A stretch of 64,000 bases of DNA from Volvox africanus. Lineage: Eukaryota > Chlorophyta > Chlorophyceae > Chlamydomonadales > Volvocaceae. The stretch's first letter is position 1, and every line of letters starts with the position of its first letter. The position numbers were made by a program, and so were the translations under genes. The notes beneath the pieces are model-generated. The model did no database searches. It had not been told where the DNA came from and saw only the letters and a list, made by a program, of their open reading frames with translations. Positions 48,057-60,484 of the stretch are shown here, one piece after another. The stretch lies in NCBI GenBank assembly GCA_030268105.1, contig BSDZ01000003.1, positions 2,480,001 to 2,544,000 of the forward strand, given 5' to 3'.

Positions 48057-51000
48057 TCATCCAAAGGTATCGATTGTTAGGTGCACAGCTGTTCCCCCCG
48101 TCTCCGCTGCGGCCCATGATCCCCCAAGCTCCTCGAGGAGCCGGGCACTCAGGGCAGTGCGCCAGCCGCTATCCAAGGAAGCAACTAAGCGCCCCGCGGA
48201 TGCGCAGGAATGTTGCTTTTGCCGCTGCTGCTGTTGCTGTTGCAGCCCGTTGTGAGATTTCCGACAATCCTGCATGAAGTCCTCAGTGCAGAGTTCCCAA
48301 GCAGCTTCGTGTGAGCCAGCTGCCTTCAGCAGCAGCTGCTGCTGTTGCCAACGGCTGTGCACGGAACAAAAGGAAGACTGGCGCTGCAGCAACAGCGACC
48401 GCGGCACCCTGCCTACAGCCAGCAGCTGCAGTAAGACCTGCTCGTACAGGCGTTGATTGTGTAGACGCTGTCCCTGAAGGCCTTGCTCGCACAAGCGCTG
48501 CTCATGCAGCGTCCATTGTTCGCAGATCTGGCTGTGCTGGTGGCCATCACGGGGAGAATACGGCTGCTGATGTTCTGCCGCTGCCGCTCCGACTCCTGCT
48601 GCTTGTGGGGCGGCGCAGGATGTCAGACCTCCAAACACAGCCATGCAACGTAGCTGGGGCTGCCGGGACGGCACTGACTGGACAGGCTGCTGCAGCAGAT
48701 TCGGCGCCAGTGGCGTGGTATTCTGTAAGGAGGCAACCTCCATCTGTTGCGTGCAGAGCAAATGTGCGTGTCGGGGGGGAGGAGGGGAAAAGGGGTCGCC
48801 AGTCGGGATAGCCAGTCGGGTAGGGACTTGGGACTGGATTTGGCCAGCCAAGGTGACAGGCCACCTGTTAACCCCCCCCTCCCCGGGCAGTTAATAGGCG
48901 GAGTAAAGACTAGGCAGGGCAGAGAGGATACCTGGCTCGAGTTAATCAAGTCGGGAGCGGGAGGCAGATGCACGACGGGAGGATGTTCAATAACCGATAC
49001 CTAAATATAGCAGCAACAAAATCTTGGGCTGATATAATCAAAAATGACGCATTTCTGTAACGCATGCAAAACATATGGATAGGCGTGGCTTCGTCGAATA
49101 CGGAGGTTCGTGACAAAACTGCTCTCGAGACCTCCGCTATCCAATGCCTCTAAACAGTCTTCAGTGGGCCTTGACCTTCCGGGTCTCGACACATCCCCTT
49201 GGAATACCCCTCCAGGCGCACGATAACTGTCGTGGCTCCCCCCCCCTGTCCTTGGCGCCTACCATCTGTTGCACCAGCATCAGCTCCTTGACGGCTTCCG
49301 CTGCTGCGGGTCTTCGCCGCGGGTCGGCCTCCCAGCAACTCCGTAATAGCCGCAGCAACTTGTGCGGCCGCCGGTCAGGCGGAATCGCGGATAGCGGGGG
49401 CCGCTCACCACCATACGTGACTTTGAAAGCCAGACGCATGAAGTTAACCCCCTAAACGGATATCACAGAGAGGGAAAGGGTGGGAGGAAGGAGGTCCGAT
49501 AGGAGATGTTGGCAGGTCCGCGGATTTCGTGCAATAGTAATTTCTTATCCCATGTTAACGTGCGTAGCTTAACATCTAGATGCGTGATCCTGTATAACCG
49601 TCCATTCCGCAGCCGAGTGCGGATTGAGGACTAGATATTGTATGGCGGCATGCATCATTGGTTGATACAAGCCGGAGCCCTCTCTCCCCCTCCTCCTCCT
49701 CCCCCCCGAGCTCTCTCACCTCCCACGGCTGTATACCGGTCAGCATTACCCACAGAAGTATACCTGTACGGACAGCGCCAGGCGGATGTCAGCCACGAGA
49801 AAGGCACCAGCACAAACCGCATACGGCAGCCGCCTAGAGCAACAGCCGCCGACGCAATTCACCCAGGAACCGGTTTTCCGGCTGGCTGTCAGGGAGCCAA
49901 TCAAGGGCTCGTCTCCACCATAACTGGCCCAGCGAATCGGGGGGCCGGCGGGCAGACCAGACTTCCCACCGCTAAACGCTCCTCCCGAGGAAAGAATTCC
50001 GTCGTCTTATCGACGTATTATGACTTTGTCATGATTTTACACAAAGACGCATCGCTTACGCCCAAAAGCTGGATGCAATGCCGCCAACCTCATGCCCCCA
50101 AAAATGTGGCCTTGATATGCGCTTTGCACTCACCTAAAGCGTACATGTCCACGTGAAAAGTGATTGATGCGACGGTGACGTCAAAGCACTCTATGAATAG
50201 AGGGTGAATGGGCCCCAGGGAGAGGGGGGGATGGGGACGTTGGCTTCCTTGCAGAAAAAGGGCATGATGTTATGCTAGATGTTATCACGCGCAGATGTGT
50301 TGCAGGAAGGGTTTTTTTTGGGGGGGGGGATTAATCTGCAACACAAAGGGGGTTGATCCCCAAACCTTCAAACTTGTTCGAATTTGGGGGTCAACCCCAA
50401 ACAAATATACCAAATACATATATACAAATAAATCGACACATCCAGCAATAGCAATACCCACACTGCTCAAGCAGGAACGTTTATTCGCATAATCTTAAAA
50501 GACATACAACACCGGCAGGCCAAGGCGGTAGCCTTGCGCCTCAAACCCTTTGCACACCAACACAGGCCAAACACATATCAAAGATCGAGTAATTTGTCGC
50601 CATCGCAATCGGCGCCTATCTTTTGGCCGTTTCCGCACTTTGTTCCCCTGTTGTTGTATTTTATCAGCTGAAGGCTATGCGAAGCAAACGCGCCGTGAAA
50701 AACACACACTAGTTATTGCATGATCGGTTATCGGTTAGATATTGACACTGCAGAAACTGCCCTTGGCTTTACCTACACGCCAGTGGCAAAGGCGCCTTAA
50801 GGACTAACCTATCCCCTTTGCCGTACTGATCCCCGTGCATGCCTTCTGTCCCCCAGCACAGCAACGCCCCATGTGTCCACCACGTTGTCTACACTGCAAG
50901 TTTATCCTGCCAGTAAATAGCAAGGAAACCCACCGGGAGCCATGTAGGCAGGCTACGGGGAATGGTGAGGGCCAACAGGCCGGTCATCAGTCAGGCGGGC

Positions 51001-54000
51001 AAACGGAGTCGCACAAGGAGGGGACGGGTACAACCCAGAACGAAGGGAGCATACAGCAAAGGGAGGAACAGAAGCCATTAGGAATTTTGCAAAGGGTGGG
51101 AGTTGTCAGTGATCGGGGGCCGCGTTTTGGGATTGATAGTTGAAATGTGGGCATTTGGTTCGTCGTCGAGCCACCCAGATGCAGCATCACGGCCATGTTG
51201 ACGTTTAGGATCATCGGATGAGTGTCCACGGTTTGACATTTTTTGACTTCCCGATACCAAAAGCAAACAGAAGCTCCAAGGCGAGTTTAAGGTTACATCA
51301 TGCTGCTTCAGCGCTTGCTAGTTTAATTCAGTAGCAATTAACAACAATTACGCGACATCGACATTATCAAAGTGCCGTTTCTAGACACATACGGCACCCA
51401 CCCGGATGTACGGAATATATTTCACATGTCATTGTCACGTGTCATGGAAACGTTTGAATATGCCAATGAATAGGTGTTGTAGGTAACCATATAAAAGGTG
51501 CTCAGGAGCTATGACGCAGTAGCCCCATCAGTAGCCCCATCATGACGCATTGGACGTGCTATACATGGGATACTCGACGTACACGGCCCACCTACTCCGT
51601 CCAGCCTGTTGTATCTCTGTTATGTCCGCGTAATAAGCAAAGGCACGATCGGAAGATGACCAAACACGGTCCATCCTGGACGACACTACCCGTAGACAAC
51701 TCAAGATACGACACTGCCCTCACCCCACCTTAACCCTTACCGTGCCCGCCTCGGGGTTCGTGGTCATTAGCTCCGAGCAGTGCAGCCGTGCCAAACCGAA
51801 GTCCTATCAGCAAGGTCCCGGGAAGGCCAGGGAGGCCGGTCATATACATGCACGCATTATCATCGATAGGACTCAACCGGTAAGGCACGCCACTGCGTCC
51901 CTGGAAGTTCCAGGAACGGTCCTGATTGAGAGCAGGATATAAGTCCCGTCACTGATTGAGGGTAGATGGGCCCCCGATGTTGATGGACGTTGAGGCCCCC
52001 GGTTATAATGGATTGCGAACCGACCAGGAGGGGAGGTGATGAGGCCGCCGTTGATCCGGCAGATTTCATTGGATGCTGGTGGTGGGTACTGAACCACCCG
52101 CCTACTGGGATAATCACTGATTTCGGAGAAGTCAACATGTATGGGTAAACGGATGAGGGTGCCCCGAAATACGGGGCAAGGTAGGGATTGCCAGGTAGTG
52201 GCCACGGGTGAAGCGAAGCCCCACTATCCCACACACAGACTATCCCTCACTATCCCACACGCATGCAGTGCGACATGCACCCTACCCCACAGGGTAAGGA
52301 CCGCCGTGGAGGGCTTTCCCAGAAACGCATCTCAGTGGATGTTTCCGTTTGAAAAGTTAAAAGCTTTCGCGCAATGCAGGATATGTTAGCACAGGGAAAG
52401 CAGCTGCAACTGACAACATCGGTTTCCTAACCGTTCACGGCACTTTCCTTATCCCTTTTACACAAGGGGCCGAACATTATTTGCTAGGGCATTTTGCTTG
52501 ATGATCTTTTGCACGGCGTAATTAATTTTTGCAATTTTGCCTGTTTACGGAACTGAATATCAATCATGCGTGATGGGATCGACTCGGTGCAGTATGTGAC
52601 CCATCGATGCATGATCCTACTAACCACGGCACACTACGGTACGGAACACCCGGTACTGCGGATTTTGCCATTCAGTGAACATTGCTAGGGAAAAGGGGAC
52701 CACGAAGCCTTGGTCCTGGAAGTCTCTCCAGGCAGTATCTATCTTCCTTGCCAAAGACCAACAAGCATGACAATATGCACCCGCACTGCTCGGATGTGTG
52801 AGCGACCCCATGCGCCACGCTTCAAACACAGCCACTTGTGCCGCAAGCACGCATGGCGTTAGGCTGCCTCCCGCCACCTCCCATCCTCACCGATAGCTTT
52901 GCGACCTGATTCGGCCCCAGAGGGTCATTCACGAGCACATTGGCGGGCTGAAGGAAAAAGGTGGGAAAGACGGGACAGAAGGAGGGGATGCAAGGGAACG
53001 TGGAAGGCACAAGTGGCATATATAACCATTGGCACATTGGCATCTCTGTGGAATTTATGAACAGTCAGTGGTACACCCTCATCATCATGGTGGTATTTAT
53101 GAACTAACGAAGGCACAGGAATGGATGCAATAAGATGCAGGAGGGCGGCGGGAGCCACGCACAATGAGAGGCAGCAGCGGGCTGAACCCAATCATGGCCA
53201 CTGTGCCACGTACGCCCTCATCATAATGGTGAGGGATATATGGTGAGGGGTATTTGAGGTGTGAGCACCTCAAATAACCTCCACCCCAAACACACACACA
53301 CACACACACACTTCCACCTCCGTTTCTGCCCCTTCTTTACCTTGAGGTCTCTGTGCACGATGGTGGGGTGCAGGTACTCCAGTCCCCGAGCCACATCCAC
53401 GGCAATGCGCAGAACCTTATCAGGGTGGAGGAGGCGGGAGCCCAAGTGTACGTAATGTACACACAAACGTTAAAAGGCATAGCCAGGTGAGTGCGTAAAA
53501 GAGACATCGAAAGTGTCAGGGCTATCGAGAGTCTGGATGCGCCATCTAGCTGCATGCAGTATCCAGTGCTGAGCGAGCATACACATTTCCCACGTGCTTA
53601 CGTTTCTGAGTGTCACTCAGTGTCGCTCACCGAGGCGTCAGCCGAGTGAGAACTATTTGAGATGCTCGTGGCTGCGGACAGGGGCTGCGGCATGCATTCC
53701 AGGCCGACAGGGGGCCCGTCCCGCCCCATTGCAGAGGGTGCACCGCCCAGAGGCCGCAGAATAATGGTCATGGGGAAATAGACTCGCGCAAGGTTTCCCA
53801 GCCCGGCCTCTGCGCGATGTACCTTCTGCAATGTGGCCCCTCCTCGACGAGTCCCCATGTCGGCCCGCCCAGAGTCCGCATCGCATGTCGGTCCCAGGTT
53901 GTGAGACAGGTTTACGCCAACAAATTCCAACACACGAGGTCAAGATCCACCTCTGAACAGCCATACCATTCACACTAAGGTGGCATTGCACAGTAGTCTT

Positions 54001-57000
54001 GTTTCCCCGATGCTGTCGTGCCGTGCTGATGTATGTTGATGTATACTAGGATAAATGAATTTAGCACAAGCAGCGCCGCCACAGCCGCCTAACCCAAGTC
54101 AACCACATATGCAGACCCAGTTCTAATCCCCAGACCGGCATAGAAGCTTCCGCTTCCTACATCCGTTCCTTCTGTGCCCGTATGTATGTATTTCTGTCGA
54201 TGTCTCCTCTCCCCCGCCGTCACACACATACACACACACACCGTCGCTTTACTAGCTATCCGCTCACGCACCGTGCTCATGGGCAGCAGACGCCCTGGTG
54301 CCTGTTGAATGAGCTGCTCCAGTGACGTGTCCATAAGCTCCATCACCAGGCACAGGCTAGGGGGGGCTACACATGCTGCCAGGAGCCGAATAACATTGGG
54401 ATGGAAGCAACGGGCAAGCACCTCCACCTCCTGTGTGAAGCTGCGCAGCAGGCGCTCGTTGCTCATGGATACAGGGGCCAGCCCTTCAGTCATCAGCTTT
54501 ACGGCTACCTTCTGGCCCTGGTACATGCCCTCCACCACCCGACCAAAAGAGCCTCTGCCTCTCACGGTGGGCAGGAGGACCACCTCTGCAGTGGCAGCTG
54601 TGCAAGGCGGTCCCATGGTAGGGGAGGTGAAGGTGTTTGCAGCAGAGGGTTGGGCCCCCTCAGTGCCCGTGTCCCGTACCGTGTGTGCTGCGGCCTGTTC
54701 CGTGGTGAAGTGTTCCCGGATCTTAACATTAACCTCTTCCTCATACGAGTGTTGTTGCTGCTGTGGTAAGTGATGTTGCTGTTGTTGCTGCTGTTGTTGC
54801 CGTCCCGGCACCAGGTTCAGGTTGACATCGGGGCGGTGGGGTGTCAGAGGGGTCACCAACACGCCCCTTACCGAATCGCCTGAAGCCATCGTTGCCGCCG
54901 CAGCAGCGATTGCCATCCATCCCGCTGGCCTCGAATCGCGCGCACCTGCGAAGCAGCCGTACAAAAACTTTAAATTGCTATTGTCAGCTTAACCACACCA
55001 ATTAGATTGATAGCACGGCGGGGCTTCGCCTTATACGAGGATGGAGGGGAACGGGAGGGCTTGTCCGCACAGGAGGCAGCGGCGGCACTCCATTCGCTGT
55101 GCCATTATTTCCGGTGCATCGGTACCTTCTACCACATTCTACACTCAGCCATTGTTACGCGGCCATTGTTATCGTGTATCCCACGACGTCCCATGATATG
55201 AAGTGTTTAATGCAATTGTCGTGGATGTCTGCTAGTTCTAATGTCTGCTACTTCGGCTTTGACTGCCCCTGTCGTTCTAGTCCTTCCGTCCGCTTACGTG
55301 CTCGCTTTGTGGCCTGTTCCTTCCTTGCCCGCTTTACCCGTGCTGTGCTGTGCTCTGCTGCTGAAACTTCATCCCGGCCACTAAATTGGATACCTCTTTT
55401 AACCTCTAGATGCGATATCCGTAACCCCATCCTCCCTCAACTCACCACCAAGCCGGGTCACGCCGGTGGCCTCACTGCTTCCATCACCGTCATCAGTCAC
55501 ACTGCATCCGCCATGCGTGGCCAGTGCTGCTGTTGCAGGAGCAGCCCCAGTCGCTTCTATTACTGCCGCTGCACGCTGTGGTCCTTGTGCCAGCCCCAGT
55601 CCGTCAATGGCAGCGGCAGTCGGTGTTTCCCGGGTGGAGCCGGTATCAGAGGCCTGCCGTTGCGAGGGTCCGAACGGAGAACCCAAGGAGATAGAGGCTG
55701 CACCAGCGCTGAAGGCTTCCAGCACCGCCTTGCCCTTGGCCCGCGAAGCGTTTGCAGTTACCTCAGCCGCAGGCCCCGCCTCCACAGCATCCGCAGACTG
55801 TGTGCTCGAAGTGACGCTGGAAGCTGGGATCCTGCGTGGGGCGTGAGGAAACTGTATATACGGCATAAATAAAATAAAATAAAATAAAATACTATTATAT
55901 CATATTATATCATATTATATTATATTATATTATGTTATATTATATTATGTTATATTATATTATATTATATTATATTATATTATATTATATTATATTATAT
56001 TATATTATATTATATTATATTATATTATATTATATTATATTATATTATATTATATTATATTATATTATATTATATTATATTATATTATATTATATTATAT
56101 TATATTATATTATATTATATTATATTATATTATATTATATTATTATATTATTATATCATATCATATTATATTATATCATATCATATCATATCATATCATA
56201 TTATATTAGATTATATCATATTAGATTATATCATATTAGATTATATATACACTTCGAGTGGAAGAATTCTGCACGGATTTCCTCTTCGCAAAATACCAGT
56301 CAGCTCTCTAGCAAAGATAATGAAGGCCTTTTAATCTTGACAAAGTTGAACTCCAATCTTACTGAACGACTCCAAAATGTCGCCTGATGGCAGCACTGTC
56401 GGGGACCGATAACCGGATGCACTCCCATAGGGCTAGCCCCCTCCACTGCGACCCCAAAGTAGATGGCAGCTCTTCCCCCGCCGCCTGACGCATCCTCCGC
56501 CGATGCAGTAAGGCCAGAAGCACCGCCAGCGACATCACCCCTAGACCTGGCGCATGTTAAGGGTGATGGAGAGTGCAGGTAAGCCGGGGCAATAACGGTG
56601 CCGTTACATCTGGCGCACGGCCCACCCACGCAAGGCCCCTCCCCCTCCCCTCCCCCTCCCTCCTCATGGCCCATCCACGCAAGGCCCATCTCCATTACCT
56701 TCCCCATCATCCCATGTGTTGATGCATAGGTAAACCTACTGATATGGCGACCGGAAGCCGTGCGAAATAACTCCTCGGTCCCGGGCCGCCTCCACAGTAA
56801 TGTAGACTTCTAACTGCCACCAACTAACCTGAGCTGCCAAGCCACCGACGCCACGTGCATAAGCACAGCTTATCACAGCCACTGCTTGTAGCAGTTGCCA
56901 CACCTGTACTTCCTCACCTCCCACCACACTTCCAGTAATGGCGCCCTTTTGGGCTGTTGATAGCCCACCCAGCCGCTCCGCTGCGGCGGGCTGAAGCGGC

Positions 57001-60000
57001 TCCACAGCGGTTCTTTTTTGCACTGCTGGCACCACCGCGGCCGCAACCTCTATCTGCGACGTCGGTGGCGACCGGGGCTGTGCCAGTGGGCGCCAGGGCG
57101 GATTGAGCGTGGCGTAGGTGAACGTGGCGCAGCCCAGAGCCGTCATGTTGGCCACGCAGTCCTCCGAAACCATCAGTTCACAAAGGTAGACAACCTAGGA
57201 TTGTATAAGCAACGCGGGGAAGGTGGAGAGGCAGTTGGTGAGCAATAAGTACTGGTAGCCTGGGTGCACAACGCGTGGGGTGGATACCTGGCGTGTGGAG
57301 TCATAAAAAGTGGGGGTTGGGGAAAGGCAAGGGGAAGGCACGCACCTCAGAGCGCTCTTCTGGGTTTTGCCGTGACATATGAACACACGGTAAGGGAGGC
57401 CGACCAGCTGACCCGCGCACTCTGACCATGGCGCGCATGCACATGCCGCCAACATCGTGCTAAGCTTTGGCTGCTTAATCACCTGACCGTTCACACCGGC
57501 ATTCAAGGGCCGCCAGAGCGCAGCCATCCAACCCTGTTTTGCACGTATTCATCCACCATATGGTTCCTTTAGCAGACCCTTTCGCAAACCTCAGTCCTGA
57601 CCCAAAATGCCAGGATACTGCCCAAAATGCACCCAGCTCACCCCATGCCCTTCTCCGCCCCTCTCCTTCCCCGCAAGCACACACCACACGGCAGCTCTTT
57701 ATTCAATCCATACAATCCTCTCATCTTGCGTCATGCCCTACTCCTGGGCATACCGCACCCGTATCAAGTGTACGATGTAGCCGTTCAATTGTACGAGGTT
57801 GTAGTCTTTAGGGTCCGCCCCAAGCATGGCCACATCGTCGTACAAGCCGCGGTGCGGCCAACAGCGCTCGAGAGGTCGCGCGGAGGTGTCATTGATGCAT
57901 CCCGACTGAGCCAGGTATGAGTGATAGGACTGGTTGCCGGGTATGGAAGCCGGGCGCTTCACAGATGCCAACGACTAGTTTGGAAGGGATTCAACGAACA
58001 GGTACGGAGAAACGATGTAAGGACCAACCCAGGGCGGACATATTGGACCACATCACAGAGTGCGCTGCACATCACCGCTGCTGCTGCTGCTTGCAGTGCG
58101 TCTAATCTAATCGATGAAGGCGGGAGGGGCAGAAGGTGAGGCGGGAAACCGACACAGAGAGTACGGCCGGGAACCTCCAATTATCACCACCTGCTCACGG
58201 GCGGGTGGTGATACTACCACCTCGGATGTTAAATGACGCGTTTACTCACCATCTCCTGTATCCGCGGAGGGTAACACACACCTGCCAGGGTGTGTGCGGG
58301 ATGGAATGTGGAATGTGATGACCGGGGGGAGCGTGCACCGGGGGAGGGCGAGTGATGGGGTCCCATAAGTGGAGGCCAGGACGGAATAGCAGACAGGCAC
58401 AAAATAGCAGGCAGAATCACTTGCCTTATCTGGTACTGCACTTTCTGCCTGCTCCAATCTATAGGATAGGCCTCTTCCTGAAACCCAATGTAACACTTTC
58501 CCCCATCCCGGGTATCATCCAGACCCTTTGTTCGTTCGCCAGCACAATAAGCAACTTTCTGCGCCCCGACATGTATGGACCCTCCCTCCCAAGGAGGCCC
58601 ATCCCGCACTTACGATGCACTCCCACCGTATCCACCACCTCTACGACGGCCGACGTCCCAGGGCTACAGGGACTTAGGATATCCAAACCTGCGGAGATCG
58701 ACACCGGGGGTTTGCGGGGTGCGCGGGCGGTAAGGTTGCATAACTACTAGCGCCGCGAGCAAACCAAACCCAGGATGTGGTCGGAACGACTCCCGTACAA
58801 CGACGAAAAATCAAAACAGCTCAGAAATTGGGGTGGTGGTAATGGTGGTGGTTGTGGTGGTGGTGGTGATGGCGGTGGTGGTGGTGGTGGTGAGCACTTC
58901 GGGGCTCGGGGTGTCCCAGTGCGTGCAAGATGTAGCGTGTTGATAGATTTGTCGAACGCGCAAATAGGTATTTTATTTATTAAAAATATATTTCCCCGGC
59001 CGCCCTTCGCACTTCTGGTCCAACTCTTCCCCAATGCACCGTTAAAACCCAATCACAGTAAGTCAGGTACCTGGTGCCTGGTTGTGGTTCCCCAGCCGGT
59101 AATTCAGGACCACGAGGGATTGCAACCGCAACAGGACCTTGTTGCCAAGCCGTATCTGCAATGGTGATCCATTGAACAGGGTGTCGGGATGCAAGTGATC
59201 CATAGCCATATACGTCTGCACGTATGTGGATACTGGGTATGTGGATACTGAGTATGTGGATACTGGGTATGTGGAATATTGCGGGTCATAGACACTCTTG
59301 AGTAAGGTAGGAAACATGGGAAAGTGGAGGGGAATGAGGAGCGGGGGGAGTTGCCAGCAGCAATACGACGTCAACCCTAGGATGTTTGCCGCTTCCATGC
59401 AGACCAGACCAGACCAGAAGATACCGACGATGCACGTAGGGTGACTTTGGAGCCGGGTTAGGCCTGGCATGCACGTTGATTTCGTTGCATGGGAGTCGCT
59501 CGTCTGCACAAAAGATGAAAACTTATAATGCGGGCGGAGGCTCAGCTCCAGTTGCCAAAATGGTAAATGAACGTGTAAGGGCTCAATCCAATCAATCACT
59601 AGTGAAATTAAATGCATGCGCTGCCAGGATGTCCAGGGGGTGAATAGATTGAATTCAGAGGCGTCACATGGATGCATCAAAACCGTGCAGTTGAGCCGAA
59701 CACGTTTAACCACCAAAGGTAAAGAAAGCTTGTTAATGGGCGACTTCCGTTCCTCAATGTCTGCTAGTACGCATACCATGCTCACGATTTATTTTTTTCG
59801 GGGGTTCACACTTGCAGCAGAATTCACGTCACTTAGCTATCCCGCAGATCATGCGCAGCACGTGTAATGTGTGCGGGGGGCCACGGACTGTGGGTGATGC
59901 GGACAGGAATCCCTGTTGGCCGGCCAGCCAGCAGCCAATTCCCGTCAGCCTTCCCCCTTTAACGACTGATCAGTACCAATAGGGCAACATGATATTGTGT

Positions 60001-60484
60001 TCGGAAGTGGGACACGGTGTACACTGCGTATTGTGTACGGAAGTGGGACACTGTCCGTATACGAGCGACAACACCTCAGACTGATGATGACAGCCTAGTG
60101 CGTCTGTAAAAGCTCACAGGTTCTCACCTTCTCAGCAACCCAGTTCATGTTGAGGATTCGCGGGTTGTTCAACTCGGACGGGTCGCTCGTCACCGTCAGG
60201 TTGCGTACAAGCAATAGCGGCATGGGGATGTCAGCCCAGTCCCCATCTTGAAGAACAACATCTTCCATCAAAATCAAGGTGCTTATGCTCGCGTCTGCCA
60301 CAGCTCTGGCAAAAGTTAGTCCATTATAGACCTTCCGCTCGCTTGTTATTGTAGTTGCCGATGCTGCGTTCGCGTCTCTAAGGCTGAGTGCAGCTAAAGT
60401 AATAAAATGCAGCTGGATAATAACCGGTCCCAAGTGTTTCTCACGTAGTGGGTGGCGCCTGGGTTTCACCGCTGAGCTATCCAT
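48057..60484 (-). CDS. Receptor-like TKL-type protein kinase with extracellular domain
   Basis: Exons: 60128-60484 (ATG; hydrophobic anchor VIIQLHFITLAALSL), an unresolved gap, 59071-59215, 58614-58688, 58250-58281, 57759-57905 (CW..GLYDDVAMLG, GYIVHLI), 56829-57194 (membrane-like VWQLLQAVAVISCAYA), 55446-55851, 54272-54945, 53341-53415, 52891-52947, 51741-51803, 50934-50952, 50134-50190, about 49764-49835, 49263-49451 and 48057-48743 (stop). The kinase domain has GRGSFGRV, VAVK, HRDLKPANVLVND, DFGLAR, PAYMAPE and CWEADPRRRP, so catalysis is expected. The ectodomain resembles the beta-helix-like N-termini (NLTVTS; LHPDTLFNGSP) of volvocine kinases; its ligand is unknown. A polyGln run precedes the kinase and a Gln-rich tail follows. 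Phases agree at nearly all junctions. The piece between DMYALG and GVNFMRLAF does not close cleanly, and an exon after 60128 is probably missing. Confidence 0.88.
51880..52222 (-). repeat. Dispersed repeat, copy B (inverted match to 27912-28240)
   Basis: The complement of this block follows 27912-28240 with several small differences. It lies in the kinase intron between the exons at 52891 and 51803. No terminal repeats or coding capacity were seen. Confidence 0.7.
53289..53311. repeat. (CA)n microsatellite
   Basis: Short dinucleotide array in the kinase intron just before the HRD exon. The duplicate copy has only a few CA units at the matching place. Confidence 0.8.
55868..56245. repeat. AT-only pentanucleotide array (AAAAT then TATAT/ATATC units)
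   Basis: About 375 bp of almost pure A/T: first about five AAAAT units, then a long TATAT array grading into TCATA-bearing variants. It lies in the kinase intron between exons 56829 and 55851, ending about 17 bp from the acceptor side of the next exon. The Tyr-Ile-Leu-rich frame through it is an artefact. Confidence 0.95.
56260..56828. other. Intron stretch with an unassigned open frame
   Basis: A minus-strand frame at 56300-56710 stays open and is Gly/Ala-rich (GGASGLTASAEDASGGGG). It could be an additional kinase exon between 56829 and 55851, but those two already join in phase 0, so it was not added to the model. Confidence 0.3.
58831..58893. repeat. (GGT)n-like trinucleotide array
   Basis: Impure GGT array in a kinase intron. 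Its poly-Gly or poly-Pro frames are artefacts. Confidence 0.85.

Noticed and set aside
55932..56387. Tyr-Ile-Leu repeat open frame on the plus strand
   Set aside because: Translation of the TATAT array.
57195..57527. Minus-strand frame as a kinase exon
   Set aside because: The exons at 57759-57905 and 56829-57194 join directly in phase 0 and continue the ectodomain pattern.
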